This document shows positions 1 through 8,347 of a DNA stretch of 15,668 bases, one piece after another. The position numbers and the translations under genes are program-made. The stretch's first letter is position 1. Each line of letters starts with the position of its first letter. Location: positions 1-15,668 of the forward strand of contig CANNCG010000019.1 of the NCBI GenBank assembly GCA_947502965.1, in the 5' to 3' direction. The notes beneath the pieces were generated by a model, which saw nothing but the letters and a program-made list of their open reading frames with translations, was not told the origin of the DNA and searched no databases. Source of the DNA: a bacterium. GTDB taxonomy: Bacteria > Margulisbacteria > Marinamargulisbacteria > SXXA01.

Positions 1-629
1 TCATTCAATGTCCGATTTAGCACCACACGTCGATTAAATTGTTTTTCTTTTTTCATCTGGTTCTCCAGCTTACCAGCTTCACGCTCTTTGATTCTCAGCT
101 GATCCACTCGCAGGACCAACTGGTCCAATGTTTCATTTTCTCTGACAGAAAGCGGTGTCAAGCCCTTCAAAAGGGCCTCATACAAGCCCCCCATATTCAG
201 TACCACGGGGAGTTCTTCTTTTGTGACTGAATTATCAGTCCAGGCGGTTTCAAAATAATGACTCAGAACCCATTTAGTCTTATCTGTTTCACTGGGCCGT
301 TTATAGGCCGCTACATAGCGGCATTTTTCTTTGTAGTGCAATAGAAATAGGATAGGAGAAGGAATAGCGTTGTCTATGGTTTGCAAAACTTCAAAATCCA
401 ACACACCCGTTCTCAGAACCACATTAAACACCTGAATTTCCTGTACGCCAGCACTTGCTGGGATGTTGATTGTGGCTGGGGATAGTTTATAAGCCCAAGT
501 TATCTTTTCGACTTGTGCGACAAATAGCGCCTTTACGCTAGATGTAGGCATGGCATGCTCGTAGATTTTGCTTTTGGCCAGCAGTTTTCCGAACGTCGCC
601 GACTTAGGGAAACGATATAATCCATTCAT
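1..629 (-). CDS. DUF4391 family protein, C-terminus cut by window edge
   Basis: A reading frame of 209 codons stays open to the left edge, so its end is missing. It begins MNGLYRFPKS and runs through a globular part (about residues 1-160) with the layout I associate with DUF4391: FPKSATFGK near the start, the TLN-like ATINIPA around residue 53, and SPILFLLHYK near 92. A charged, probably coiled-coil tail follows from about residue 165. The start ATG overlaps the stop TGA of the helicase gene by four bases (ATGA), and AGGA lies about 10 bases upstream, so the two proteins are probably made in a fixed ratio. No catalytic motif is visible and the molecular function of DUF4391 is unknown to me. 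From memory, this family sits beside SNF2-type helicases and type III-like DNA methyltransferases. The next gene to the left, outside the window, would test that. Confidence 0.8.
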   Translation of the reverse strand, partial: MNGLYRFPKSATFGKLLAKSKIYEHAMPTSSVKALFVAQVEKITWAYKLSPATINIPASAGVQEIQVFNVVLRTGVLDFEVLQTIDNAIPSPILFLLHYKEKCRYVAAYKRPSETDKTKWVLSHYFETAWTDNSVTKEELPVVLNMGGLYEALLKGLTPLSVRENETLDQLVLRVDQLRIKEREAGKLENQMKKEKQFNRRVVLNRTLN

Positions 630-3600
630 GAAGCATCTTCCTGAACCACAAGGAAGGCTATAAGCTCAAAATCATCTAGGCCCTTAATGGTATCTACCAA
701 AGCGGTGGTCGTCACACCTAAAAACAGGCTATCGATGTCTTTGTCTTCTTTTATTTCAACCATGGAACGAATGGCTTGACCCAGTAAATCGGAGTAGTGC
801 GTCATATCCTTCCCATCCCCTGTATGCGTATTGAATAGCTTGCAAACTGAAGGGATGGGGAGACTTAACCCTTTGCATGTGATTCTGACCAAGTCCAAAA
901 GTGGCTTCACCTGTGTATGATCGGTGATGATCTTCCCATCGTTTCCGATATAGAGCAGATAGTACGGGTGCAGCCGGTTGTGTTGATTGACATTGATCCC
1001 TGAATTGCGGTTACGAAGGGTGAAAATAACACCAGGGGTTAGCCCTATTTCTGGTTTAGAGGGCACCACTGCGTGAAGACCGGTTGGTAAATGACCCAAA
1101 TCCCCATTGGCCTTGATATAGTTCAGCAGATCCATTCTGAAATCATTTAAGCCCAAATCTGTAATATTGACGCCTGTTTTGAGGTCTTCCAGCTCTATGA
1201 TTTCTTCCTGAAGACGACGAAGCTGTTCCTTGCGGTAGGTCACATCGTTTGCCTTTTCAGAGAGAACATTGTCATCACCTGTTCCGGCAAGGTCAACAAT
1301 GTGCATGCGGTTTTCGACACGTTCTTTAAGGTTGATATACTCATCCAGAGAAATGTCGGGCCAATAGTTTACGAGCTGGATAACATCATTGAGAGATCCG
1401 ATACGATCAATTCGACCAAAGCGCTGAATAATACGAACGGGGTTCCAGTGAATATCATAATTGATCAAATAGTCACAATCCTGAAGGTTTTGCCCCTCTG
1501 ATATACAGTCGGTTCCTATCAGGAGATCAATTTCACCAGGTTCTTCAGGAAGAATAACTGCTTTTTCTTTAGATACCGGTGAAAACATGGTGAGGATAGA
1601 CTGAAAATCGTACCCTTTTTTCAATGTTGTCTTGGGCGCATCTTTGCCCGTAACACGTCCAGAGTGTATCCCCATAGACAGCAGCTCCCCAGAAAGATTT
1701 TCGTAGAGATAGTTTGCTGTATCCGCAAAGGCGGTGAATACAATTATTTTTTTATTTCCTGGGTTTATCGGATTCTGAATTTTTTCCAAAATATGAGACT
1801 TCATATGCTGTAGCTTGGCGTCATCAGAAGGACATACCTTTTTCATTTCACTTAGAAGTGTTGATATTAGCAAGATATCCGCGCTGAGGGCTTTTTCCCA
1901 AGAATGCAAATCCATATCATTCAGACTTACGCGAACTTTTCCCCCGATCATAACGTCTTCAATCCCGCTCAAGTCATCATCTTCTGCGTCAAACGCATCA
2001 AGCGAAGCAGACAGATCATGAATAAAAAATTCAGTTCCAGATTGTGTGAATTGCGAGATTTTTTTCAGCATTGCGTTGTGGTTTCTCTGAAACGTCTCAA
2101 GGGTCAATCGGAAAGCTTCCACGGAGCTTTCAAGTCGCTTTAAAAGATTTATTGTCATTAAGGACTGGAGGTTTTTTTCGCGGTCAGCCTGTCGAAATCT
2201 TCTTTTGTCGCCTTCAAAGGCCGTATCATAAAGGTCTTCATACTTCTTTAAACGACTTGGGAAAATATAGCTAACGGGTGCATAGATAGAAAGATTTAGC
2301 AGTGAAAGCTGTTCATAAATATCATTAAAACTCATGACATCATCTTGCATCGTTAGGGGACACCGAAAGGATAGAGGCTTTCGTCTAATGGAAAACTTCC
2401 CTATCTCGGTTGTGTCGTAGAAGGCTTGAATGTGTTTTCGGGAACGGGCGATGGTAACGCTATCCAATAACTCAAAAAAATCAAAATCAAGCGCATCCAA
2501 TATTGATTTGGCCGTACGTTCCTCTGGGGGGCGTTTTGACCAAGCGTTAAAAACAGCCTGTGCCTGTCTAAATATTTCTTCAACACTTTTCCCTGTACGA
2601 AGTTTATCGCTGAGAGTTTCTGAGTCTCCCTCATAGGCTAGCGCCAATTGATTACGGAGATCGTTAAAGCGATTGTTGACGGGGGTGGCGGAGAGCATTA
2701 GCACCTTGGTTTTCACGCCATCTCTAATAACCGCGTTCATCAACGTTTGGTAGCGCGTTTCTTTGTCTTTGTAGGCATTGTTATTTCGAAAATTGTGCGA
2801 CTCATCAATAACAACAAGGTCATAATTTCCCCAGTTAATCTTGTTGAGCGGCGTCCCAAAAGACTCGCCACTGGTTCTCTGTAAATCCGTATGGCATAGC
2901 ACATCATAATTCAAGCGATCCTTGGCAAGAATATTTGTCTTCAGATTCCTATTGTAGTTCAGCCAATTATCTGCCAGTTTTTTAGGACAAAGTACTAAAA
3001 CAGAGCGATTCCGGAGCTCATAATATTTGATGACGGCTAGCGCTGTGAACGTTTTTCCCAGACCCACACTGTCAGCAAGAATACAGCCATTATAACTCTC
3101 AAGTTTGTTTATAATCCCAGTCGCTGCATCCCTTTGAAAATTAAACAATTTATTCCATATAACGCTATTTTTGTATCCAGTTAAGTCATTCGGAAGAACA
3201 TCTTCATTTAAATCTTCAAGGAATTCATTAAATATATTGTAGAGCATCAAGAAATAGATTTTCTCTGGGGAGTTTTCCTGATACACAGATTCGATATGCG
3301 TACAGATGCTTTCTGTAACATCTTGAATCTTGGCACTATCACTCCAGATATGATCGAAAAGTTGCATATATGTTGTTGTGAGTGGTGCCGCATCGAGTTT
3401 GTTAATCAGATTAGAAACGGCATTTCCCTGCTGGTATCCAAGATCAACGGCGGTGAAACCATGAAGCGGCATATAGGCTACCGATTCCGTTTCTTTTTTC
3501 AAACATGCAAACTGCTGCATTGGAAATTTAGTCGCGTTGGAACGGAACTTTGCTTTACGTCTAATCCAATTGGCACATTCTTTGGCAATCGCTTTTTGTG

Positions 3601-3898
3601 TAAGTTTATTTTTGAGATGAATTTCAAATTCACTCCCATACAAATTTCGTTCTCGTTGTTGTTTGGGTATATGAAATTCGCGTCGTTCCTTAGTAATTTT
3701 ATCTGTTACCTCATTAGGAACAAATGAGGGTGCTGTAAAAATAAATTCAAGTGAATCGACCTGCTCCAGCTCCTTCTTGAGGGCTTCATACGCATAAATA
3801 GAAAAACAAGAGGCCGCGATTTTTAGTTTGGCGCCAGGAGTAATGACTTCTTTGAGATCATCGCCCCAGAGAGTATTTATATTGTCTAATATTTGCAT
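626..3898 (-). CDS. SNF2-type superfamily 2 helicase, probable defence or restriction component
   Basis: This 1090-residue protein carries a complete SF2 helicase core. Motif I is DSVGLGKTF (276-284), motif II is DESH (365-368), motif III is LSATP (402-406), motif IV-like IVFTAF is at 719-724, motif V is GTDCISEGQNLQ (795-806) and motif VI is QRFGRIDRIG (825-834). About 250 residues precede the core. This N-terminal part begins like the phospholipase D-like domains of similar helicases, but I see no HxK(x4)D catalytic motif, so it may serve only for binding. A long insert (about 410-700) separates the two RecA-like halves. The expected role is ATP-driven translocation on double-stranded DNA, as in restriction and phage-defence systems. 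The ATG has AGAGGCGG about 8 bases upstream. The DUF4391 gene follows with a four-base overlap. The gene is more AT-rich than priA beside it, which suits horizontal transfer. Helicase assignment is firm; defence is inferred from the partner. Confidence 0.88.
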   Translation of the reverse strand: MQILDNINTLWGDDLKEVITPGAKLKIAASCFSIYAYEALKKELEQVDSLEFIFTAPSFVPNEVTDKITKERREFHIPKQQRERNLYGSEFEIHLKNKLTQKAIAKECANWIRRKAKFRSNATKFPMQQFACLKKETESVAYMPLHGFTAVDLGYQQGNAVSNLINKLDAAPLTTTYMQLFDHIWSDSAKIQDVTESICTHIESVYQENSPEKIYFLMLYNIFNEFLEDLNEDVLPNDLTGYKNSVIWNKLFNFQRDAATGIINKLESYNGCILADSVGLGKTFTALAVIKYYELRNRSVLVLCPKKLADNWLNYNRNLKTNILAKDRLNYDVLCHTDLQRTSGESFGTPLNKINWGNYDLVVIDESHNFRNNNAYKDKETRYQTLMNAVIRDGVKTKVLMLSATPVNNRFNDLRNQLALAYEGDSETLSDKLRTGKSVEEIFRQAQAVFNAWSKRPPEERTAKSILDALDFDFFELLDSVTIARSRKHIQAFYDTTEIGKFSIRRKPLSFRCPLTMQDDVMSFNDIYEQLSLLNLSIYAPVSYIFPSRLKKYEDLYDTAFEGDKRRFRQADREKNLQSLMTINLLKRLESSVEAFRLTLETFQRNHNAMLKKISQFTQSGTEFFIHDLSASLDAFDAEDDDLSGIEDVMIGGKVRVSLNDMDLHSWEKALSADILLISTLLSEMKKVCPSDDAKLQHMKSHILEKIQNPINPGNKKIIVFTAFADTANYLYENLSGELLSMGIHSGRVTGKDAPKTTLKKGYDFQSILTMFSPVSKEKAVILPEEPGEIDLLIGTDCISEGQNLQDCDYLINYDIHWNPVRIIQRFGRIDRIGSLNDVIQLVNYWPDISLDEYINLKERVENRMHIVDLAGTGDDNVLSEKANDVTYRKEQLRRLQEEIIELEDLKTGVNITDLGLNDFRMDLLNYIKANGDLGHLPTGLHAVVPSKPEIGLTPGVIFTLRNRNSGINVNQHNRLHPYYLLYIGNDGKIITDHTQVKPLLDLVRITCKGLSLPIPSVCKLFNTHTGDGKDMTHYSDLLGQAIRSMVEIKEDKDIDSLFLGVTTTALVDTIKGLDDFELIAFLVVQEDAS

Positions 3899-3956
3899 GG
3901 TTTCTACCGCCTCTTTTTACAACAGATAAATACAATTCATTGATTGACGGGGTTGG

Positions 3957-3971
3957 ATTCTGCCGCAGAAT
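3957..3971. promoter_or_regulatory. 15 bp palindrome upstream of the helicase gene, possible operator
   Basis: ATTCTGC and GCAGAAT form perfect 7-base arms around a single C, about 60 bases before the helicase start codon. Symmetry and position suit a repressor dimer site controlling the defence-like operon. No regulator gene is visible in the window, and a chance palindrome of this size cannot be excluded. Confidence 0.3.
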
Positions 3972-4135
3972 ATGCGCCCGTCGCGACTTAAAATCCAGGT
4001 TTCATTTTGGACCGGACATTTGTCTTGTTTTTTTAATTTCCAAAGACTGACTATCTTATCACCGCTTAACCCAACCCATCAAAAAATTCCGCTGCAATAA
4101 CCCATTGACCCGCCTCTTTTTTCCTGGTCGGCCTT

Positions 4136-4165
4136 CTTTCAAATTCACGAAGGAGGATTTGAAAG
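4136..4165 (+). promoter_or_regulatory. Perfect inverted repeat with a Shine-Dalgarno sequence in its loop
   Basis: CTTTCAAAT (4136-4144) and ATTTGAAAG (4157-4165) are exact reverse complements around a 12-base loop. The loop ends in AGGAGG (4151-4156), a consensus ribosome binding site. The right arm ends directly before an ATG at 4166. In the open form the AGGAGG lies nine bases from that ATG, an ideal distance. When folded, the site is presented in the loop and the start codon abuts the helix. This is what a translational control hairpin would look like, although nothing else proves the small frame is translated. Confidence 0.5.
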
Positions 4166-4300
4166 ATGAGATCAGAAACAGCAGTGGTGAGAGGGAGTTT
4201 GTGGGAGACCGGTCTTTCTAGCCCCCGTAGGCTCGGTCTTGAATCTTCCGATTGCGGATGTTATTCCCTCTCTCTTTTTGTCCCGTTTTTAGGAAATTGA
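4166..4300 (+). CDS. Possible 44-residue small protein, unrecognised
   Basis: The frame starts at an ATG with AGGAGG nine bases upstream and ends with TGA, giving a peptide that begins MRSETAVVRG and ends LFVPFLGN. It is rich in Ser, Gly and Arg, has two cysteines close together (CGC near residue 31) and a hydrophobic end. I recognise no family. The same DNA can fold extensively, and RNA structure may be the real selected feature, with the frame open by chance. The strong ribosome binding site is the only argument for translation. Confidence 0.25.
   Translation: MRSETAVVRGSLWETGLSSPRRLGLESSDCGCYSLSLFVPFLGN
4189..4272. other. Foldable three-helix region, candidate structured RNA
   Basis: GAGAGGGA (4189-4196) pairs with TCCCTCTC (4265-4272) to close a junction. 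Inside it, AGACCG (4206-4211) pairs with CGGTCT (4234-4239) and stacks on AGCC/GGCT (4220-4223 with 4230-4233), and TCCG/CGGA (4247-4258) forms a small tetraloop hairpin. On the plus strand a pyrimidine-rich stretch with CTTTTTG follows. The layout resembles a three-way junction RNA, but it matches none of the RNA families I know (tmRNA, RNase P, SRP, 6S and common riboswitches were considered). Either strand could be the RNA. Confidence 0.3.
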
Positions 4301-4305
4301 ACACC

Positions 4306-6285
4306 CTACAACAAGCTCACCGGATCCATATCGATAATCCGTCGTAGGTTGCGATGAACCGCTGGCAAACCGGCCAATTGCATTCGCAATAAGGTTTCTT
4401 GTGCTGCGGAAAACTTGATGAGGATATGCCAACGATAGCGGTCTTGTAACTTGTCTACAGGACACGAGATGGCTGGGAAAAGGGTGAGACCTTCTGCAAC
4501 CAAGGGCATCAAATAGTCGGCATCTTTTTCGGCTGTTTGGGACACCATCCGCATGTCTGGGCCCGAATACACCAGATTCAGAAGACGGCAAAACGGCGGA
4601 TATAGCAACTCTTCTCTGTAGGCCAATTCTTGTTGATAAAATCCTGTATCATCCTGCCTCACAGCCGAATCCAATGCATAGTGCTGTGGCATCGATGTTT
4701 GGACCATGACTTCGCCTGGTACGGCGCCCCGTCCTGCACGCCCTGCCACCTGTACCAACAATTGATACACCCGTTCTGGTGCACGAAAATCTTGGAGATT
4801 GAGCGCAGTGTCTATCCCCAATACCCCCACCAAGGTGACGCCTTCAAAATGGTGGCCTTTGGCCACGAGCTGGGTTCCAATGAGAATGTCCCCTTCTCTG
4901 TCAAAATCGCCCAATATTTTTTCCAACTGTTTGGCGGTGGTGGCACTGTCACGATCGGCTCTCATAATGCGGCTATCTGGGAAATGTTTGATCAGTTCGG
5001 CTTCCACTTTTTGGATACCCAGTCCCATATAGCCCAAACGGGGTTTTTTGCATGTGGGGCAGTGGAGCGTGGCAGGGGCGGTGACATAGCATCTGTGACA
5101 GCGAAAAACCCTGTCGCGGTGATAGGTCATACTCAATCCACATTGGGAACATGCATAAATCGTCTGACAGCTTTGACATCCAACATAGGGCGCATACCCC
5201 CGTCGGTTGAGGAGAATAATGGTTTTTTCACCCTTGGCCAGCCGCAACCGAATAGCGGCATCCAAAGGCTGCGAAAAAATACCGCCTACCCGTGTGTTGG
5301 GATCTTCTTTGCTGTCCACGCAAACAATGGGGGGCATGGGATTTCGATTGGCACGATAGGGCATAGACACGCAGGTGGCCTGGCCTATTTGTGCATGGTA
5401 GCGGGTCTCCAGGCGGGGCGTGGCAGAGCCCAAGATCAAGGGTGCATGTGAATAGCGACAGCGAAAGTTGGCCACATCATGGGTCCAATACCGGGGATTA
5501 CTGTCCTGTTTGTAAGATCCATCATGCTCTTCGTCCAGGATAATCGCGCCCAAAGCAGGCACCGGTGCAAACACCGCCGACCGTGGCCCCACTACAATAG
5601 AGGCTTGTCCAGACAGAGCTTTGGACCAGGCCAAATCCCGTTGTTTGGGGGTTTGGCCCGAATGCATGACCACTCCCCGTTTGCCAAAGCGTTCTTCGAC
5701 ACGGGTGCGCAACTGTGGTGTGAGGCCTATTTCGGGGACCAAGAACAAGACCTGTTTGCCTGCAGCCATAATATCGGCGGCCAATTGGAGATAGATTTCT
5801 GTTTTGCCACTGGCAGTCACCCCATGCAAGAGCCACGTATGGTAGCCCTGTTTGGCGCGGATACTGGCCAAGACGCTTTCTTGCGCCTCTGTCAGGACAT
5901 GTCCTTCTGCGATGGCAGAAGTGGCTTCGTCAGGGGTCTCCCTGTATTTTCGTGTGCCCACCACGGTTTGATAGGCGATGTAGGGTGAGCAGATATAGGT
6001 TTCGCTGAGCCAGAGAATGAGCGTCACGATATCTGGGGCTAGGGTCTTTTTGTCCAAAAGACCGGTGATCTCTCTGAATTTTCGACTAGGGTTTTCGACG
6101 GTTCCTTCTGGCGCTACCGGCTGTATTTCGGATGCACGTAAGTGCATCACGAGACCTTCGACGGTTGTGGGACCTATAGGCACTTGCACGTAGCTTCCAG
6201 CCACCATTGAAAGCGCTTCCGGCACGATATAGTCGTAGAGACGATCGACATTGCGCATGATCAATACACGTGCAACCTGTCCCAT
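4306..6285 (-). CDS. priA: Primosomal replication restart helicase PriA
   Basis: PriA is a 3'-to-5' DNA helicase that recognises abandoned replication forks and reloads the replicative helicase. From the ATG at 6285 the protein has 659 residues, shorter than the 732 of E. coli. The first ~105 residues are the 3'-end-binding domain. The core shows Walker A GVTASGKTE (155-163), DEEH (251-254), GSATP (286-290), GTQLVAKGHHF and QVAGRAGR. All eight zinc cysteines are present in family spacing: 370, 373, 379, 382, 396, 399, 409, 412. The ATG shares one base with the TAA of the preceding transporter gene (TAATG) and has AAGGGAG about seven bases upstream, so it is preferred over an in-frame TTG seven codons earlier that lies inside the transporter gene. 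It is the last gene of the minus-strand core operon, and I see no clear terminator behind it. Confidence 0.96.
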   Translation of the reverse strand: MGQVARVLIMRNVDRLYDYIVPEALSMVAGSYVQVPIGPTTVEGLVMHLRASEIQPVAPEGTVENPSRKFREITGLLDKKTLAPDIVTLILWLSETYICSPYIAYQTVVGTRKYRETPDEATSAIAEGHVLTEAQESVLASIRAKQGYHTWLLHGVTASGKTEIYLQLAADIMAAGKQVLFLVPEIGLTPQLRTRVEERFGKRGVVMHSGQTPKQRDLAWSKALSGQASIVVGPRSAVFAPVPALGAIILDEEHDGSYKQDSNPRYWTHDVANFRCRYSHAPLILGSATPRLETRYHAQIGQATCVSMPYRANRNPMPPIVCVDSKEDPNTRVGGIFSQPLDAAIRLRLAKGEKTIILLNRRGYAPYVGCQSCQTIYACSQCGLSMTYHRDRVFRCHRCYVTAPATLHCPTCKKPRLGYMGLGIQKVEAELIKHFPDSRIMRADRDSATTAKQLEKILGDFDREGDILIGTQLVAKGHHFEGVTLVGVLGIDTALNLQDFRAPERVYQLLVQVAGRAGRGAVPGEVMVQTSMPQHYALDSAVRQDDTGFYQQELAYREELLYPPFCRLLNLVYSGPDMRMVSQTAEKDADYLMPLVAEGLTLFPAISCPVDKLQDRYRWHILIKFSAAQETLLRMQLAGLPAVHRNLRRIIDMDPVSLL

Positions 6286-7271
6286 TAGCGCGCTCCCTTT
6301 GGCCAAACAATAGCAACCAAGCCAACCAGAATGCAGAGGGCACCCAGCATCTCGACCATGTGCAAGACCTCTGAAAAAAACAACATACCGGACACCATCA
6401 TCATCGGGGTTCCCAAAAGGTTCATACTGCTGGCCACAGACCCGGGGACGGCTTTATAGGCATCGGTCATGAGCCATTGGGCCAATAGCCCGGTCACACC
6501 GATGCCAATAATGAGGCCTATCAAGGGCCAGGTGAGGGTGACATTTTGGAGAGAAACAAAGGGCAATACCCATACGGCCCCGACGCCGTAAAACCATGTG
6601 ATAATGGTTCTGGCGCTATGTTCTTTGCGTAGTGATTTGAGGGTGACCATCACCATCCCATAGCAGAGAGACCCTGCCAATGCCGCCAAATCGGCATAGA
6701 TGTTTCCGTTTTCACCCCGTATGGTAAAGAGAAGTCCCAATCCCGAAAGCGCACAGAGCATCCCCAATGAGGTGCGCCATGTAGGGGATTCTTGTTTGCC
6801 TATAATTGAAAAAATATAGCCCCACAATACCCCAAGAGAAAAAATCAAATTGCCACGTCCCAGAGGTCCGATACGTAGGGCATAAAAATAAAAAGCCATA
6901 GAGGCGAGGCCCAATATTGCACGCAGCACAAGTTGTTGATTGGCACTATTGAGAATGATTCTGGCGATAAAATTTTTGTTTGGTTGATGTTGTGACGCTA
7001 CCCCGCACTGATCCAGAGGCGGTGTATCTGAGGCGTTGGGTGACAGCGCCAAACCAGAGGGGGCGCGCCGCCAAGTCCCCCACCTGGCATATGTGGCCAT
7101 GCTTGCGTTTATGCCGAATAATATCACAGACGATACCCCGAAACGGGCCATGAGCAGTAGCGGGAGTGACAGCCAAGCGTTGCCAAATTTGACCAAAGAA
7201 TGGCACAGAACATAAAAGACCTGACTCAAAAGTAAACGGCCTAGTGCAAGCGTGTGGGCCCGGCTCGTCAC
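6285..7271 (-). CDS. EamA/DMT-family membrane transporter
   Basis: A 328-residue, strongly hydrophobic protein with about ten predicted membrane segments arranged as two EamA repeats. It ends in a short basic tail (WPKGAR). Drug/metabolite superfamily members of this type are inner-membrane exporters or exchangers; the substrate cannot be read from sequence. A hydrophilic stretch at about residues 65-110, between the second and third membrane segments, is longer than usual. The start codon is GTG, placed directly behind the argC stop TAG, and the stop TAA shares a base with the priA ATG (TAATG), so translation is probably coupled on both sides. Its place between argC and priA suggests transcription convenience rather than shared function. 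Confidence 0.85.
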   Translation of the reverse strand: MTSRAHTLALGRLLLSQVFYVLCHSLVKFGNAWLSLPLLLMARFGVSSVILFGINASMATYARWGTWRRAPSGLALSPNASDTPPLDQCGVASQHQPNKNFIARIILNSANQQLVLRAILGLASMAFYFYALRIGPLGRGNLIFSLGVLWGYIFSIIGKQESPTWRTSLGMLCALSGLGLLFTIRGENGNIYADLAALAGSLCYGMVMVTLKSLRKEHSARTIITWFYGVGAVWVLPFVSLQNVTLTWPLIGLIIGIGVTGLLAQWLMTDAYKAVPGSVASSMNLLGTPMMMVSGMLFFSEVLHMVEMLGALCILVGLVAIVWPKGAR

Positions 7272-8312
7272 CTAAAGGTAGGGGGAAACGGCCTGTAACC
7301 CCGTCTCCTGAGGGACTCCCAACATCAGATTCATGCACTGAATGGCTTGCCCAGAGGCGCCTTTGATCACGTTATCAATCGCAGAAAATACCACCACCCG
7401 AGACCCAAAGGGAACGATGGAAATGGCACAACGGTTGGATCCAAACACGGTCTTCGTGGTGGGACGTGCGCCTTCTGGCAAGAGTTGGATAAAGGGTTGT
7501 CCCTGATATACGGATTGGTACATCTGACGCAAGGTTTGAAAATCAAGGGGCTCACGCAATGTCACGTACATGCTGGCCAAAATACCCCGACTCATGGGTA
7601 CCAAATGGGGGGAAAAGAAAACGGGTAGGCCCAACACCTGTTCCATTTCGGGTTGGTGACGGTGGGTGCCTGTGCCATAGGCCGAAAAGCCGTCTGCGAC
7701 CTCGCAAAACAAGGACCCCGTTTTGAGCGCACGTCCAGCACCAGAAACGCCAGACTTTGCGTCTACGAGGACATCACCTACGATCAGTCCTGACATGGCC
7801 AGGGGGCCCATGCCCAACATCACGGAGGTGCTATAACAGCCAGGACATGCCACGGTCTGTGCCCCGCGAATGTCGTCTGCATAACGCTCTGGCAATCCCA
7901 ATGGAATTTCGCCTAACAATTCGGGTGCACTGTGTTCGCTACCGTAGTGGTGGGCAAAGGTTTGGGCGTCTTTTAATCGAAAATCAGCCGACAGATCGAT
8001 GACTTTGACCTTGCTTTTCCATAAGGCTTTGACCAAGGGTTGCGATTCCCCGTGCGGCAACGCCAAAAAGATCACATCCAAACCACGGAGACGCTCGAGA
8101 GACACCGGCTCCAGAACCAAATCCAATATCCCCAAAAATTGGGGGTAAATGTCTGAAAAAATTTTGCCGGCCTGACTTTTCGCAAACAGAGCCTCGATAC
8201 GAATATAGGGATGTGCCAGCAATAACCGGCACAGCTCTATTCCCGTATAGCCACCAGCTCCGACAATTCCGACACGATAGGGTGTTTCTGAAATGGGCCT
8301 TGCCAGACTCAT
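7272..8312 (-). CDS. argC: N-acetyl-gamma-glutamyl-phosphate reductase
   Basis: ArgC reduces N-acetyl-glutamyl-phosphate to the semialdehyde with NADPH, the third step of arginine synthesis in the cytoplasm. The 346-residue length is normal for the family. GAGGYTGIE (18-26) is the nucleotide-binding turn, ACPGCYST (155-162) holds the catalytic cysteine (Cys159), and HRHQPEMEQ (217-225) holds the catalytic histidine. The gene starts with ATG 35 bases after rplS; an AGGG lies about 13 bases upstream, a weak ribosome binding site. No other arginine gene is in the window, so argC is detached from an arg cluster and placed in a translation operon. Confidence 0.96.
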   Translation of the reverse strand: MSLARPISETPYRVGIVGAGGYTGIELCRLLLAHPYIRIEALFAKSQAGKIFSDIYPQFLGILDLVLEPVSLERLRGLDVIFLALPHGESQPLVKALWKSKVKVIDLSADFRLKDAQTFAHHYGSEHSAPELLGEIPLGLPERYADDIRGAQTVACPGCYSTSVMLGMGPLAMSGLIVGDVLVDAKSGVSGAGRALKTGSLFCEVADGFSAYGTGTHRHQPEMEQVLGLPVFFSPHLVPMSRGILASMYVTLREPLDFQTLRQMYQSVYQGQPFIQLLPEGARPTTKTVFGSNRCAISIVPFGSRVVVFSAIDNVIKGASGQAIQCMNLMLGVPQETGLQAVSPYL

Positions 8313-8347
8313 TTTGTGGCAGCCCTATCGTCAATCGGTGTCATAGA

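Larger units (their letters stand above)
3899..4305. other. 407 bp gene-poor spacer between priA and the helicase gene
   Basis: No long frame is found here on either strand. The segment joins the 3' end of priA to the 5' end of the helicase gene, both on the minus strand. It contains an odd palindrome (3957-3971), a stem-loop enclosing a Shine-Dalgarno sequence (4136-4165), a 44-codon plus-strand frame and a foldable region (4189-4272). The string AAAAAGAGGCGG occurs twice on the minus strand, once as the helicase ribosome binding site (about 3907-3918) and once near 4111-4122. I see no convincing -35/-10 pair for the helicase operon. Confidence 0.6.

Noticed and set aside
4217..4226. Link between TCTAGCCCCC here and the GGGGGCTAGA part of copies A and B
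   Set aside because: Only about ten bases agree, with unrelated flanks; chance is likely.
4200..4260. IS200/IS605-type transposon end
   Set aside because: The AGCC/GGCT hairpin is reminiscent of such ends, but no TnpA or TnpB gene or remnant is present.
4630..5451. 273-codon plus-strand open frame
   Set aside because: It lies antisense inside priA, whose motifs and cysteine spacing are certain; no domain or ribosome site supports the antisense frame.
5479..5988. 169-codon plus-strand open frame
   Set aside because: Antisense to the priA helicase core; open by codon bias only.
6283..6306. TTG at 6306 as the priA start
   Set aside because: The ATG at 6285 has a proper ribosome site, forms TAATG with the preceding stop and matches the usual PriA beginning.
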